In this document: piece after piece, positions 53,510-62,670 of the stretch
How positions within the stretch are numbered: the first letter of the stretch is position 1
Layout: each line of letters opens with the position of its first letter
Translations under genes and position numbers: made by a program
The notes under the pieces: generated by a model
What the model was told of the DNA's origin: nothing
Database searches by the model: none
The model's input: the letters and a program-made list of their open reading frames with translations, nothing else
NCBI RefSeq assembly: GCF_012641185.1
Contig: NZ_JAAXLK010000003.1
Coordinates: 64,075-128,074 of the forward strand
Source: Levilactobacillus tujiorum
GTDB taxonomy: Bacteria > Bacillota > Bacilli > Lactobacillales > Lactobacillaceae
DNA: 64,000 nt
Direction of reading: 5' to 3'

Positions 53510-54406
53510 ATGTCAGAAGGACAAATTCGCCAGTCATTGAGCGGTTTTTACGACGTTTTCAGTGATGGCGAGCTCTACCGGACGCGTGCTCGGGGAAATT
53601 TCCGGAAACGGCGAATCACCCCGCTGGTAGGCGACCGGGTACAGTTTGAAAGCTCAACGTTAAAAGAAGGCTACATTTTAGAAATTTTACCGCGAGATAA
53701 TGCGTTAACCCGTCCCCCAGTGGCCAACGTTGACCAAGGCGTCGTTGTGACGGCGGTGGCGTCACCTGAGTTTTCTACGAATTTGTTGGATCGTCAGTTA
53801 ATTGCGCTGGAAGTGAGCCACATTACGCCGGTGATCTACTTCACCAAAACGGATTTAATTTCTGATGAACGTTATCAGGAATTTGAAACCTTGGCGGCGG
53901 GCTACCGGCAGATTGGTTACGATGTATGCTTAACCCGCGAACCGTTTGCGCAGAGTGGTTTGGATGATCTGCGGAAGTTATTAGCGAATAAGGTCACCGT
54001 GATCATGGGGCAAACGGGGGCTGGCAAGTCGACCTTGCTCAATCACATCTCACCGGACCTCACGCTAGCGACCGGCGAGATTTCGACGGCTTTGAATCGC
54101 GGGCGGCATACGACGCGGAAAGTGAGTCTCATGCCAGTGGCTGACGGTTTGGTGGCCGACACCCCAGGATTTTCATCCTACGACACGTTGACGATTGATT
54201 ATCGCGAGTTGGGGCAATACTTTCCTGAGTTTGCACTAGCTTCTCGCGACTGTCGTTTCCGCGGCTGCGTCCACGTCAACGAGCCTGGTTGTGCAGTCAA
54301 AGCAGGGATTGCTGCCGGTGATTTTATGCAAAGTCGCTACGACAATTACTTGTTATTACTCACGTTGTTAAAGAATCAAAAACCTATTTATAATAAAAAG
54401 AAATGA
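53510..54406 (+). CDS. rsgA: Ribosome small subunit-dependent GTPase RsgA
   Basis: 298 residues. It helps mature the 30S subunit. An N-terminal OB domain (about 1-70) is followed by the circularly permuted GTPase: YFTKTDL (G4) comes before MGQTGAGKSTLLNHI (G1) and DTPGFSSYD (G3). The C-terminal zinc domain has CRFRGCVHVNEPGC. GGGAGGTG precedes the ATG. Confidence 0.97.
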   Translation: MSEGQIRQSLSGFYDVFSDGELYRTRARGNFRKRRITPLVGDRVQFESSTLKEGYILEILPRDNALTRPPVANVDQGVVVTAVASPEFSTNLLDRQLIALEVSHITPVIYFTKTDLISDERYQEFETLAAGYRQIGYDVCLTREPFAQSGLDDLRKLLANKVTVIMGQTGAGKSTLLNHISPDLTLATGEISTALNRGRHTTRKVSLMPVADGLVADTPGFSSYDTLTIDYRELGQYFPEFALASRDCRFRGCVHVNEPGCAVKAGIAAGDFMQSRYDNYLLLLTLLKNQKPIYNKKK

Positions 54407-54418
54407 GGAAGAGATTTT

Positions 54419-55072
54419 ATGATTAAAGTAGCGCCATCAATTTTAAGTGCAGATTACGTCAATTTACAACCTGACATTGAAAAGGTCGACAAGGCCGGTG
54501 CCGAAGTCTTACACATCGACATTATGGATGGTAACTTCGTGCCAGCTTTATCGTACGGTCCAGGTTGGGTGAAGGCAATTCGGCCAATCACCAAGATGGT
54601 ATTAGACGTGCACATGATGGTTCAAAACCCAGAACGGTACGTTGATGACTTTGCTAAGGCTGGTGCCGATATTATTGGTGTGCACGTTGAAGCAACGCCA
54701 CACATTCACCGGGCTTTACAAATGATTCAAAATGCGGGGGTTACTCCAGAAGTTGTCATCAACCCTGGGACTCCGGTTTCTGCTATCGAACCCGTCTTAG
54801 ACATGGTTGGTCAAGTCCTCGTGATGACGGTTAACCCTGGCTTTGGTGGTCAGAAGTTCTTGCATAGTACGGTTGAAAAAATTGCGCAACTCGATGCCAT
54901 TAAGAAGGCTAAGGGTTACGACTTTGACATTGAAGTTGACGGTGGGGTTAACGACAAGACGGTCGTTGACTGTGCCAACGCTGGGGCAACGGTTGCCGTA
55001 GCTGGGTCGTATGTTTTCAACGCCGATGACCCGGTTGAACGCATCAATGCCTTGAAAGCAGCGACGAAATAG
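54419..55072 (+). CDS. rpe: Ribulose-phosphate 3-epimerase
   Basis: 217 residues, a TIM barrel. It interconverts ribulose 5-phosphate and xylulose 5-phosphate. Landmarks: PSILSADYVNLQ, HIDIMDGNFVPALSYGP (metal site), LDVHMMVQNPERYV, MTVNPGFGGQKF and EVDGGVNDKTV. GAGGAAGAG precedes the ATG. Its stop overlaps thiN by one base. Confidence 0.97.
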   Translation: MIKVAPSILSADYVNLQPDIEKVDKAGAEVLHIDIMDGNFVPALSYGPGWVKAIRPITKMVLDVHMMVQNPERYVDDFAKAGADIIGVHVEATPHIHRALQMIQNAGVTPEVVINPGTPVSAIEPVLDMVGQVLVMTVNPGFGGQKFLHSTVEKIAQLDAIKKAKGYDFDIEVDGGVNDKTVVDCANAGATVAVAGSYVFNADDPVERINALKAATK

Positions 55073-55749
55073 TGCCACGGGGCGGAACGTTCAATCTCCT
55101 CGTGGGTGGGCCCAAGGCCGAATGGCCGGACGACCTGCGTTCACGGAAAATTGACGGCTCCTGGATTGGCGTTGATCGGGGGACGTTACGGTTAATCGAT
55201 CACAATATTCAGCCGGTAGCGGCGATTGGCGACTTTGATTCACTCCAAGCACCTGAATTACAACGGGTGCGGCGGAATGTCAAAGATATTCGTCAGTCAC
55301 AACCGGAGAAGGATTTTACGGATACGCAACTCGCGGTATCTGTGGCGCTGAATGACTATGGTGCCGATAAAATCGACATTTATGGTGCGACGGGTGGTCG
55401 GTTAGATCATTTCTTAGCTAATCTGTTTATCGTGCTCCAACCGGAGTATAAGCGGTATGCAGACCGTATTCGGTTAATTGATAAGCAAAATACGATTTCA
55501 TTTTATTTGCCGGGGCATTATCAGATTACGAAGGAACCAGATAAAAATTATCTGGCCTTCATTCCGCTAACGCCAATTGATCATTTGAGCCTCATTAATG
55601 AAAAATACCAACTCCATAACGAGCCAATTCCGTACCCAATTTCTTTTGCCAGCAACGAGTTTGTCGGGGACACCGGCGAATTTCAGTTTGACACAGGGTT
55701 ACTCTGCGTTATTCAAAGTTGCGATACCTATGAAGCGCGTCACGAGTAG
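55072..55749 (+). CDS. thiN: Thiamine diphosphokinase
   Basis: 225 residues. It transfers pyrophosphate from ATP to thiamine to make the cofactor. NLLVGGPKAEWP, WIGVDRGTLRLID, AIGDFDSL and KDFTDTQLAVSVAL...GATGGRLDHFLAN are characteristic. The start is GTG overlapping the rpe stop. It ends the gmk-thiN run with a strong terminator. Confidence 0.94.
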   Translation: MPRGGTFNLLVGGPKAEWPDDLRSRKIDGSWIGVDRGTLRLIDHNIQPVAAIGDFDSLQAPELQRVRRNVKDIRQSQPEKDFTDTQLAVSVALNDYGADKIDIYGATGGRLDHFLANLFIVLQPEYKRYADRIRLIDKQNTISFYLPGHYQITKEPDKNYLAFIPLTPIDHLSLINEKYQLHNEPIPYPISFASNEFVGDTGEFQFDTGLLCVIQSCDTYEARHE

Positions 55750-55791
55750 TGAAAACAGCTCAGCGCAGAGGTTGATCATAAACAAGTTAAT

Positions 55792-55836
55792 AAAAATCGC
55801 CACGGATCAATTATTTAACGATCCGTGGCGATTTTT
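55792..55836 (+). terminator. Strong terminator after thiN
   Basis: A perfect 17-bp stem, AAAAATCGCCACGGATC against GATCCGTGGCGATTTTT, loop of about 11. It should work in both directions. Confidence 0.92.
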
Positions 55837-55883
55837 GAAATTATTGATAAAAAATTCACACCGCTAAATTAGGTTGAATTTGC

Positions 55884-56067
55884 CGCACTCCGGCTGCCAG
55901 GGATTCCGTCTGCTGTGGGGACGCTTCAGACTGGAAGATCACCAGTCTTCTCGCTCGATTTGAAGCCGCGAAAAAGCTGCGTCTCCAAAGTCGCCCGTGC
56001 TATAAGCTGGCTAAAAACGCCAGCTAACAGCACTTTCACGGCTGACTCCATCCCTGGCCTCCTCCGG
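55884..56067 (-). repeat. Intergenic repeat copy E1 (diverged module 2, inverted)
   Basis: A strongly diverged module 2 on the minus strand, ending in CCTCCTCCGG (plus strand). The stem order of module 2 is kept although the sequence is not: GCCAGGGAT / ATCCCTGGC closes it, AGCTGGC / GCCAGCT and AGACTGG / CCAGTCT form the hairpins. These are perfect pairs that differ from copies A-C on both sides. Confidence 0.85.
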
Positions 56068-56168
56068 CTCTGATTGCGTTCTATCTTAAAAGTACAGTTA
56101 TTCTGGTTCAATTGATCACCGGCCGTGACTGTCGATATCTCTGTTGTCTATTGAATGCTATGTTAAGT

Positions 56169-56325
56169 CGGGAGGTCGACAGCTGGAGGCTTAGACCGTG
56201 TTGCTCACGTAGACTCAGCTGAGTTATCCGGAGACAACTCAGCTACCTTTAATCAGAGGCGGAGGTACCGCCGATCCAAGAACAACTTCTCAAGCCGCAG
56301 ACGGAAGCCACTGACCGCACGAAAA
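56169..56325 (+). repeat. Probable second diverged module 2 (E2), direct orientation
   Basis: The last 45 bases (CTTCTCAAGCCGCAGACGG) clearly resemble CTTCTCAGGCCGCAGGCGG of copies A and B. Upstream are two perfect hairpins, AGCTGAGTT / AACTCAGCT (56217-56244) and GGCGG / CCGCC (56259-56272), and an edge reading GGGAGGTCGACAGCTGG. With E1 it would make an inverted pair. The left half is uncertain. Confidence 0.5.
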
Positions 56326-56360
56326 AACGAGGGGCACAGGCGAACCTGTACTCCTCGTTT
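56326..56360 (-). terminator. rpmB: Terminator of rpmB
   Basis: AACGAGG...ACAGG pairs with CCTGT...CCTCGTT around CGAA, with T tract on the minus strand. Confidence 0.85.
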
Positions 56361-56384
56361 CTTCGTTTAACCGTGTCCGTATAA

Positions 56385-56570
56385 CTAGACGCGGGTTACC
56401 TTACCTGATTTCAAAGTCCGAGCAGAAACCCAAACCTTCTTCGGCTTACCGTCCACTAAGATGCGAACCTTCTGTAAGTTCGGCTTCCAAGCGCGACGAC
56501 TTGAATTCAAAGCGTGAGAACGCTTGTTACCGAAGCGCGTCCGCTTGCCGTTGATAAAATCCTTTGCCAT
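56385..56570 (-). CDS. rpmB: 50S ribosomal protein L28
   Basis: 61 residues, the usual length. [20 protein letters not shown] and the closing [14 protein letters not shown] are typical. The ATG at 56570 has AAAGGAGGG upstream; the frame extends to 56597 without need. It is transcribed away from yloU, as in other Firmicutes. Confidence 0.97.
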   Translation of the reverse strand: MAKDFINGKRTRFGNKRSHALNSSRRAWKPNLQKVRILVDGKPKKVWVSARTLKSGKVTRV

Positions 56571-56639
56571 GGCGTAAACCCTCCTTTGTTGATTCATTCA
56601 TTACTTTTTTAAAAAGCAGTGCTTTTTGCTCACCTGACT

Positions 56640-56668
56640 AATTTACCATACTCTTTTACGGAACGCAA
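56640..56668 (-). promoter_or_regulatory. Promoter of rpmB
   Basis: On the minus strand TTGCGT, 17 bases, TAAATT, with a TGG just before the -10. Confidence 0.65.
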
Positions 56669-56810
56669 CGTTTTCTTTCAAGGAAATCTACTTGACACCT
56701 ATTTCCCCTTGTCGCGAGCTTTTCAGACTTCAGATTTCTATTTTTGCCGTGGTTGTGGTAAGATTAATTTCTGTTAAGATTGTATACTCAGAAATAAGGA
56801 GGCTATTTCC

Positions 56811-57173
56811 ATGGCCGTAAAGATTAAGACTCAGTACGGAACAATTGATATTACAAATGAAGTGATTGCGACCGTAGTTGGGGGTGCCGCGACTGATAAT
56901 TATGGTGTCGTGGGCATGGCAAGTAAAAATCAGATTCGTGATAATGTAAATGATATCTTACGGCGGGAGAACTATGCCCGCGGAGTGGTCGTACGCCAGG
57001 AAGAAAACGGCGTGGCGATTGATGTTTACGTCATCGTAAGCTACGGGACCAAGATTTCTGAAGTGTCACGGAATGTTCAATCTAAAGTCAAATATAACCT
57101 AGAAACGATGTTGGGCGTTACTGCAAACTCCGTCAACGTCATTGTTCAAGGGGTGCGGGTGTTGGCTGATTAG
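56811..57173 (+). CDS. Asp23/Gls24 family protein (YloU-type)
   Basis: 120 residues, a second and shorter Asp23-domain protein in this window: YGTIDITNEVIATVVGGAATDNYGVVGM, then VAIDVYVIVSYGTKISEVSRNVQSKVKYNLE (in parts). It always precedes the fatty acid kinase gene fakA in Firmicutes; function unproven. AAGGAGG before the ATG. The FakA gene starts 33 bases on. Confidence 0.93.
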   Translation: MAVKIKTQYGTIDITNEVIATVVGGAATDNYGVVGMASKNQIRDNVNDILRRENYARGVVVRQEENGVAIDVYVIVSYGTKISEVSRNVQSKVKYNLETMLGVTANSVNVIVQGVRVLAD

Positions 57174-57205
57174 CCAGACGTACTGAAATCAAGGAGGATA
57201 CTTAG

Positions 57206-58894
57206 TTGAAAGTAACAGAAATTACTAATCTTGAGTTTGGTAAGATGGTCCAAGCCGCATCGCAAAAGCTAAACCAGAATGCCGATTTTATTAATTCATT
57301 AAATGTTTTCCCGGTTCCAGATGGAGACACGGGAACTAACATGAGCTTGTCCCTACAGAGTGGGGCCAAGTACGAACGTGACGCCGATACTGAAGCAGTG
57401 GGTGCATTAGCCACGGCTTTAGCTAAGGGACTACTGATGGGGGCCCGGGGAAACTCTGGCGTGATTTTATCCCAGATTTTCCGGGGTTTCTCACGCAAGT
57501 TAGCCGACAAGCAAACTTTGACGGCGCAAGACCTGGCCGATGGGTTCGCTGCTGGTGCTGAGACGGCTTATAAGGCCGTCATGAAGCCCACCGAAGGAAC
57601 AATCCTAACGGTGGTCCGTGAGGGGGCTCAGGCTGGTTTAAACACGGCTAAGAAGTCCGACGACATCTTAGCTGTCATGGATGCAGTCTACGAAGCCGCC
57701 AAGGCCGCCTTAGCCACTACGCCCGACCTATTGCCTGTGTTAAAGCAGGTCGGTGTGGTTGACTCTGGTGGTCAAGGGCTGACCTTTGTTCTCGAAGCAT
57801 TCAATGATTCATTGAATGGCCGGGTAGCTGAGGAAGGCGACTACAAGCCGGATGATGCGGAAATGGACGAAATGATCGATGCTGCCCACCACCAAAGCGT
57901 GCAGGGTAAGCTTGATCCAGCTAGCATCAAGTACGGTTACTGTACCGAAATTATGGTGCGCATTGGTCGTGGCAAGCAAGTTCAACATGACTTCGACTAC
58001 GACACGTTCTACAAGTATTTGGCTGACTTAGGAGACTCTCTGTTGGTCGTGAATGATGATGAAATCGTCAAAGTTCACGTCCACACGGAGCATCCAGGTA
58101 AGGTCATTGCTTGGGGCCAAGAGTTTGGTGATTTAGCCAAGGTCAAAGTGGATAACATGCGGATGCAACAAGAAACCATCATGGAACATGATGAAGAAAC
58201 TGCGGACGCCACCCCAGCTGCTCAAGAAGAAGCGCCAGCCGATACGGCAATCATCGCGATTGCCGCCGGTGATGGGTTAGCTACGCTCTTTAAGAGCCTA
58301 GGCGTAACGCACGTGGTCAATGGTGGTCAGACGATGAATCCAAGTACCCAAGATATCGTCGATGCCATTAACGGCAGTCAAGCTAAGCGCGTAATCGTTC
58401 TGCCAAACAACAAGAACATCTTCCTTGCAGCGGAACAGGCGGCTAAGGTAGCGGATATTCCGGCGGTCATCGTACATTCCACGACGGTTTCTCAAGGAAT
58501 GACCGCCATGCTGGGATACAATCCAGATGCCGATCTTGATGACAATCAAGCAGCGATGGAAGAAAACTTGGCGGCGGTTAAGAGTGGCCAAGTCACCCAC
58601 GCCATTCGGGACACCGAACTTGATGGATTTGACATCAAGGAAGGCAACTTCATGGGCATTGTCGATGGCACCATTAAGGTAACCGATGCGGATCTGCTTA
58701 AGACGGCGGTCGCAACGGTCAAGGCCATGCTTGATGATGAGAGTGAAATTGTGACGATTATTTATGGGACGGACACGACTGAAGAAGTTGCCGATCAACT
58801 TCAATCAGCGGTGGAAGACTTAGATGATGAATTAGAAACGGAAGTTCATAATGGGGGCCAACCGGTCTACCCATTCTTGATTTCTGTTGAATAA
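57206..58894 (+). CDS. fakA: Fatty acid kinase ATP-binding subunit (DAK2/YloV family)
   Basis: 562 residues. The N-terminal DhaL domain (about 1-210) has the metal-binding FPVPDGDTGTNMSLSL and GARGNSGVILSQI. A middle domain with CTEIMVRIGRG and VHVHTEHPG follows, and a C-terminal DegV-like fold (IAAGDGLATLF, LPNNKNIFLAA). With a FakB protein it phosphorylates fatty acids for use in phospholipids. The start is TTG after AAGGAGG. Confidence 0.93.
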   Translation: MKVTEITNLEFGKMVQAASQKLNQNADFINSLNVFPVPDGDTGTNMSLSLQSGAKYERDADTEAVGALATALAKGLLMGARGNSGVILSQIFRGFSRKLADKQTLTAQDLADGFAAGAETAYKAVMKPTEGTILTVVREGAQAGLNTAKKSDDILAVMDAVYEAAKAALATTPDLLPVLKQVGVVDSGGQGLTFVLEAFNDSLNGRVAEEGDYKPDDAEMDEMIDAAHHQSVQGKLDPASIKYGYCTEIMVRIGRGKQVQHDFDYDTFYKYLADLGDSLLVVNDDEIVKVHVHTEHPGKVIAWGQEFGDLAKVKVDNMRMQQETIMEHDEETADATPAAQEEAPADTAIIAIAAGDGLATLFKSLGVTHVVNGGQTMNPSTQDIVDAINGSQAKRVIVLPNNKNIFLAAEQAAKVADIPAVIVHSTTVSQGMTAMLGYNPDADLDDNQAAMEENLAAVKSGQVTHAIRDTELDGFDIKEGNFMGIVDGTIKVTDADLLKTAVATVKAMLDDESEIVTIIYGTDTTEEVADQLQSAVEDLDDELETEVHNGGQPVYPFLISVE

Positions 58895-58905
58895 TAGTGC
58901 AATCA

Positions 58906-58945
58906 AAAGGGGTCCAGGACGTTTGTCCCGGTCCTCTTTCGCTTT
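58906..58945 (+). terminator. Terminator of yloU-fakA
   Basis: AAAGGGGTCCAGGAC pairs with GTCCCGGTCCTCTTT with a few mismatches. Confidence 0.7.
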
Positions 58946-59137
58946 TTCTACGTGACGACTTTCGCACGGACGCCAGAAAGCGTAAAATTAATAAGGTTAA
59001 ACGGTTATTTAAGTCAGGCACCAGGTCAGAACGGACAACTTTTGTGGCCATCTAAGGGCAATCGGTTCGGTCAGTTTTAGGTAAGACGGTGAAGCTTGAA
59101 TGAACCGTCATCACATGAAATGAGGGAGGAATGGGAC

Positions 59138-61171
59138 ATGGTAAGTCTAAACGACGCGGTTAGTGAGCTTGCTGGCGTTGGGCCTAAGCGGGCTCAGGCG
59201 CTGAAATCATTAGATATTGAAAACGTCAATGACCTGTTGACCTACTTCCCGTTTCGTTACGAGGACCTGCAAGCTAAGCAGCCGGCGGAACTCACGGATC
59301 AGGCGAAGGTCACATTGAAGGGGACGGTCGCGGCGGCACCCGTGATCTCGCGCTTCGGTCGGCGGAAAACCCGCTTGAACTTTCGCCTATTGCTCGATGA
59401 ACATACCATTATCCCGGTCACTTTTTTTAACCAGCCGTGGTTGAAGGATAAACTGGAGGTTGGGGCTGAATTGGCCGTGTATGGTCGCTTTGACGCTAAA
59501 CGGCAGAGCCTGGCGGGGATGAAGATTATCGCGAGTGCAGATGGCGGCATGGGGTCAATCTATCCCGCCAATAAGGAAGTTCGTCAGGGGACGATTCAGA
59601 AACTGGTGGAGAGTGCCTACGCGACGTATGCGCCCGTAATTGTAGATTTGATCCCAGAACCCTTGCGAGAACAATACCGGTTGCTGCACCGCCGGCAGAT
59701 GATTCACGACATGCACTTCCCAGCTGGAGACGCCGCAGCGAAGGCTGCCCGGCGTACGGCGAAGTTTGAAGAGTTCTACCTCTTTGAGACCCGCTTACAG
59801 ATCGTCCGGCAGCAGGATCATACACTGAACGGTCAAGCGTTGGCCTATGATCTGGCAAAGTTGAAGGCGTTTATCGCAGCATTACCGTACGAGCTGACGC
59901 AGGCACAGAAGCGGGTGGTCAATGAGATCTGTTTTGATTTGAAGCGGCCCGTGCACATGAACCGTTTGCTCCAGGGGGATGTTGGGAGCGGTAAAACGGT
60001 AGTGGCCGCAATCGCGATGTATGCGGCGATTACGGCGGGAGCCCAAGCCGCATTAATGGCGCCAACGGAAATCTTGGCGGAGCAACACGCGAATAATTTG
60101 GCAAAACTGTTCGCGGACTTTCCCGTTAATGTGGCGCTACTGACGGGAGCGACTAAGCCGGCCGCCCGACAGACACTGCTACCACAGATTGCCAATGGTA
60201 CGGTGAACTTGATCGTAGGGACCCACGCCTTGATTCAACCGGAAGTGGCCTACCACGATCTGGGGTTAGCGGTCGTTGACGAACAACATCGCTTTGGGGT
60301 TAATCAACGGCAGGCGCTGCGAGAAAAGGGACGGCAACCGGACGTCTTGGCGATGACCGCCACCCCCATTCCCCGGACACTCGCCATTACAGCGTACGGT
60401 GAAATGGATGTTTCGGTCATTAACGAATTGCCGGCCGGGCGCCAACCGATTAAGACAACGTGGATTCGCAGCAATCAAGTGGATGCCACACTGCGTCAGG
60501 TGAAAGCCGAGTTGAGTAGTGGCTCACAGGCCTACGTCGTCACGCCACTGATTGAAGAGTCGGAAGCCGTCGACATGAAGAATGCCGAGGCGATTTACGC
60601 CCGCTTCAAAGAAGAGTTTGAGCCAACTTATAAGGTGGGCCTGCTGCACGGTCGGATGAAAAATGACGAAAAGAATGCCGTCATGGACGCGTTTAAGGCG
60701 AATGAATTTCAAGTGTTGGTGGCAACGACCGTGATTGAAGTCGGGGTCGATGTGCCCAACGCCACGGTCATGCTGATTTATGACGCCGACCACTTTGGGC
60801 TTGCCCAACTCCATCAGCTGCGCGGTCGGGTTGGCCGGGGTCAGAAGGCGTCGGCATGTATTTTAATCGCTGATCCGAAGAATGAGTTAGCCGTAGAACG
60901 GATGACGACCATGACCAGTACGAACGATGGCTTCGTGTTATCGCAAAAGGATTTGGAATTACGCGGCCCAGGTGATATTCTGGGTAAAAAGCAGTCAGGG
61001 GTTCCGGACTTCAAAGTCGGCGATCCGGTCGCTGATTTGAACATTTTGAGTGTCGCGCAACAAGCGGCAAAAGAGACCGTGGCTACACCCGACTGGGCCG
61101 AGCAAGATGACAATCTAGCGCTGGCTGCGTTTCTCAGTACCACGGCTCATCAGAACACAACCATGGATTAA
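59138..61171 (+). CDS. recG: ATP-dependent DNA helicase RecG
   Basis: 677 residues. It reverses stalled replication forks. An N-terminal wedge/OB domain (about 1-240, AVSELAGVGPKRAQALKSL) is followed by the helicase: LLQGDVGSGKTVVAAIA, MAPTEILAEQHA, VVDEQHRFGVNQRQ, MTATPIPRTLA, ATTVIEVGVDVPNATVM and QLRGRVGRG. ATG 59138 follows GGGAGGAA. plsX is 14 bases downstream; the fapR gene that lies between in Bacillus is missing. Confidence 0.97.
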   Translation: MVSLNDAVSELAGVGPKRAQALKSLDIENVNDLLTYFPFRYEDLQAKQPAELTDQAKVTLKGTVAAAPVISRFGRRKTRLNFRLLLDEHTIIPVTFFNQPWLKDKLEVGAELAVYGRFDAKRQSLAGMKIIASADGGMGSIYPANKEVRQGTIQKLVESAYATYAPVIVDLIPEPLREQYRLLHRRQMIHDMHFPAGDAAAKAARRTAKFEEFYLFETRLQIVRQQDHTLNGQALAYDLAKLKAFIAALPYELTQAQKRVVNEICFDLKRPVHMNRLLQGDVGSGKTVVAAIAMYAAITAGAQAALMAPTEILAEQHANNLAKLFADFPVNVALLTGATKPAARQTLLPQIANGTVNLIVGTHALIQPEVAYHDLGLAVVDEQHRFGVNQRQALREKGRQPDVLAMTATPIPRTLAITAYGEMDVSVINELPAGRQPIKTTWIRSNQVDATLRQVKAELSSGSQAYVVTPLIEESEAVDMKNAEAIYARFKEEFEPTYKVGLLHGRMKNDEKNAVMDAFKANEFQVLVATTVIEVGVDVPNATVMLIYDADHFGLAQLHQLRGRVGRGQKASACILIADPKNELAVERMTTMTSTNDGFVLSQKDLELRGPGDILGKKQSGVPDFKVGDPVADLNILSVAQQAAKETVATPDWAEQDDNLALAAFLSTTAHQNTTMD

Positions 61172-61185
61172 AAAGGAGACGAACT

Positions 61186-62220
61186 ATGAAAATTGCCGTT
61201 GACGCAATGGGTGGCGACTATGCGCCCACAGAGATTATCAAGGGAGTGGAACAAGCTCGCGATGCCTACTCTGATGTAGAATTTTTAGTATATGGTCAGG
61301 AAGAACAGGTCAAACCGTTGATTCAAGATAGCACGCGGATCACGTTGATGCCAGCCGCTGAAGTGATCACCATGGAGGATGAACCGGTACGTGCGATTCG
61401 CCGTAAGAAGCAATCGAGCATCGTGCTGGCAGCCACGGCCGTTAAGGAAGGCCAAGCCGATGCGTTCTTCTCTGCAGGGAACTCGGGTGCGGTCTTAGCC
61501 GCTGGGTTATTGATCGTTGGTCGGATCAAGGGGATTGATCGCCCCGGTCTGACCACGACCTTGCCCGTCTTACGGAAGCCTGATCAATCCAGCTTTGTGA
61601 TGCTGGATGTGGGGGCCAATGCGGACACGAAGCCTTTCAATGTGGTTCAGTACGCCGTCATGGGTCAGTATTACGCACAGTCCATCATGCAGGTCAAGCA
61701 ACCACGGATCGGCCTACTGAATAACGGAACGGAAGCAGATAAGGGCGATATGGCGCACCAGGCCATTTATCAAGCGCTGGCGAGCGTGGATAGTTTGAAC
61801 TTCATTGGTAACGTCGAATCACGTGAATTGCTCAATGGGGCCGCCGATGTGGTGGTTACCGATGGATTTACGGGGAACGCCACGTTGAAGGCCATCGAGG
61901 GCACGGCGCTATCGATGTTGAAGCTCATTAAGGGTGAAATCATGAGTGGTGGCTTAGGCGGTAAGATTGGGGCTAGCATGTTGAAGCCCGTCTTCAAGAA
62001 TGTGCAGCAAGCTATGGATTATTCCCAATACGGTGGTGCTGTGCTGTTGGGCTTGAAGGCACCGGTTGTGAAGACGCATGGGTCCAGTAAAGCCCCGACG
62101 GTTAAGAATACGATCGGTCAGATTCGGGAATTAATTACCACTAAGAGTGCCGACCAGTTAGTCACGTACTTTGCGGATCACACGGATGAGATGGCTGCTT
62201 TAAAGGAATCATTGAAGTAA
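61186..62220 (+). CDS. plsX: Phosphate acyltransferase PlsX
   Basis: 344 residues. It converts acyl-ACP to acyl phosphate, the first step to phosphatidic acid with PlsY. IAVDAMGGDYAPTEIIKGV, SAGNSGAVLAAG, DVGANADTKP, NNGTEADKG and VTDGFTGNATLKAIEG are family hallmarks. AAGGAG precedes the ATG. The fabD and fabG genes found after it in Bacillus are absent; acpP follows directly. Confidence 0.96.
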   Translation: MKIAVDAMGGDYAPTEIIKGVEQARDAYSDVEFLVYGQEEQVKPLIQDSTRITLMPAAEVITMEDEPVRAIRRKKQSSIVLAATAVKEGQADAFFSAGNSGAVLAAGLLIVGRIKGIDRPGLTTTLPVLRKPDQSSFVMLDVGANADTKPFNVVQYAVMGQYYAQSIMQVKQPRIGLLNNGTEADKGDMAHQAIYQALASVDSLNFIGNVESRELLNGAADVVVTDGFTGNATLKAIEGTALSMLKLIKGEIMSGGLGGKIGASMLKPVFKNVQQAMDYSQYGGAVLLGLKAPVVKTHGSSKAPTVKNTIGQIRELITTKSADQLVTYFADHTDEMAALKESLK

Positions 62221-62307
62221 GCGTCGTTGTGGGGTCACTAATTTGCTAGACAAGGCTTGCCAAAACGGTTAGACTACTTATTGAATACTGTGAGTGAGGG
62301 ATTAGAT

Positions 62308-62559
62308 ATGACAAGAACTGAAATTTTCGACAAGATTGCGGATATTATTGCCGACCGGTTTGAAACGGATCGGGATCAGATTAATGAGCAGTTAAACTTC
62401 AAAAAGGATTTGGATGCTGACTCCATTGATTTCGTGGAATTTGTCTTGGAATTAGAAGATACTTTTAACGCTGAGATTTCTGATGAAGATGCTGAAAAAT
62501 TGACGACGATCGGTGAAGTGGTTGACTACGTAGTCGCCCACCAAGGCGATGCCAAATAA
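62308..62559 (+). CDS. acpP: Acyl carrier protein
   Basis: 83 residues, small and acidic. The phosphopantetheine serine is in DLDADSIDFVEFV; the helix pair FDKIADIIADRF and the closing IGEVVDYVVAHQ fit. The frame starts at 62257, but ATG 62308 with GTGAGGGA before it gives the right length. Confidence 0.95.
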   Translation: MTRTEIFDKIADIIADRFETDRDQINEQLNFKKDLDADSIDFVEFVLELEDTFNAEISDEDAEKLTTIGEVVDYVVAHQGDAK

Positions 62560-62569
62560 GTATTGAGCG

Positions 62570-62602
62570 AGTCCGGGCCGCATTCTTTGTCCCGGGCTTT
62601 TT
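62570..62602 (+). terminator. Terminator of acpP
   Basis: AGTCCGGG pairs with CCCGGGCT, followed by TTTTT. Confidence 0.75.
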
Positions 62603-62670
62603 CAATCAGAAGCAGGATTATCTGTGAGTTGTGAGGAATTAGTGGATTACTAGAAATGAGGGATTAGCGC

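Noticed and set aside
58298-58804. 168-residue open frame antisense to fakA
   Set aside because: Shadow frame; fakA is intact across it.
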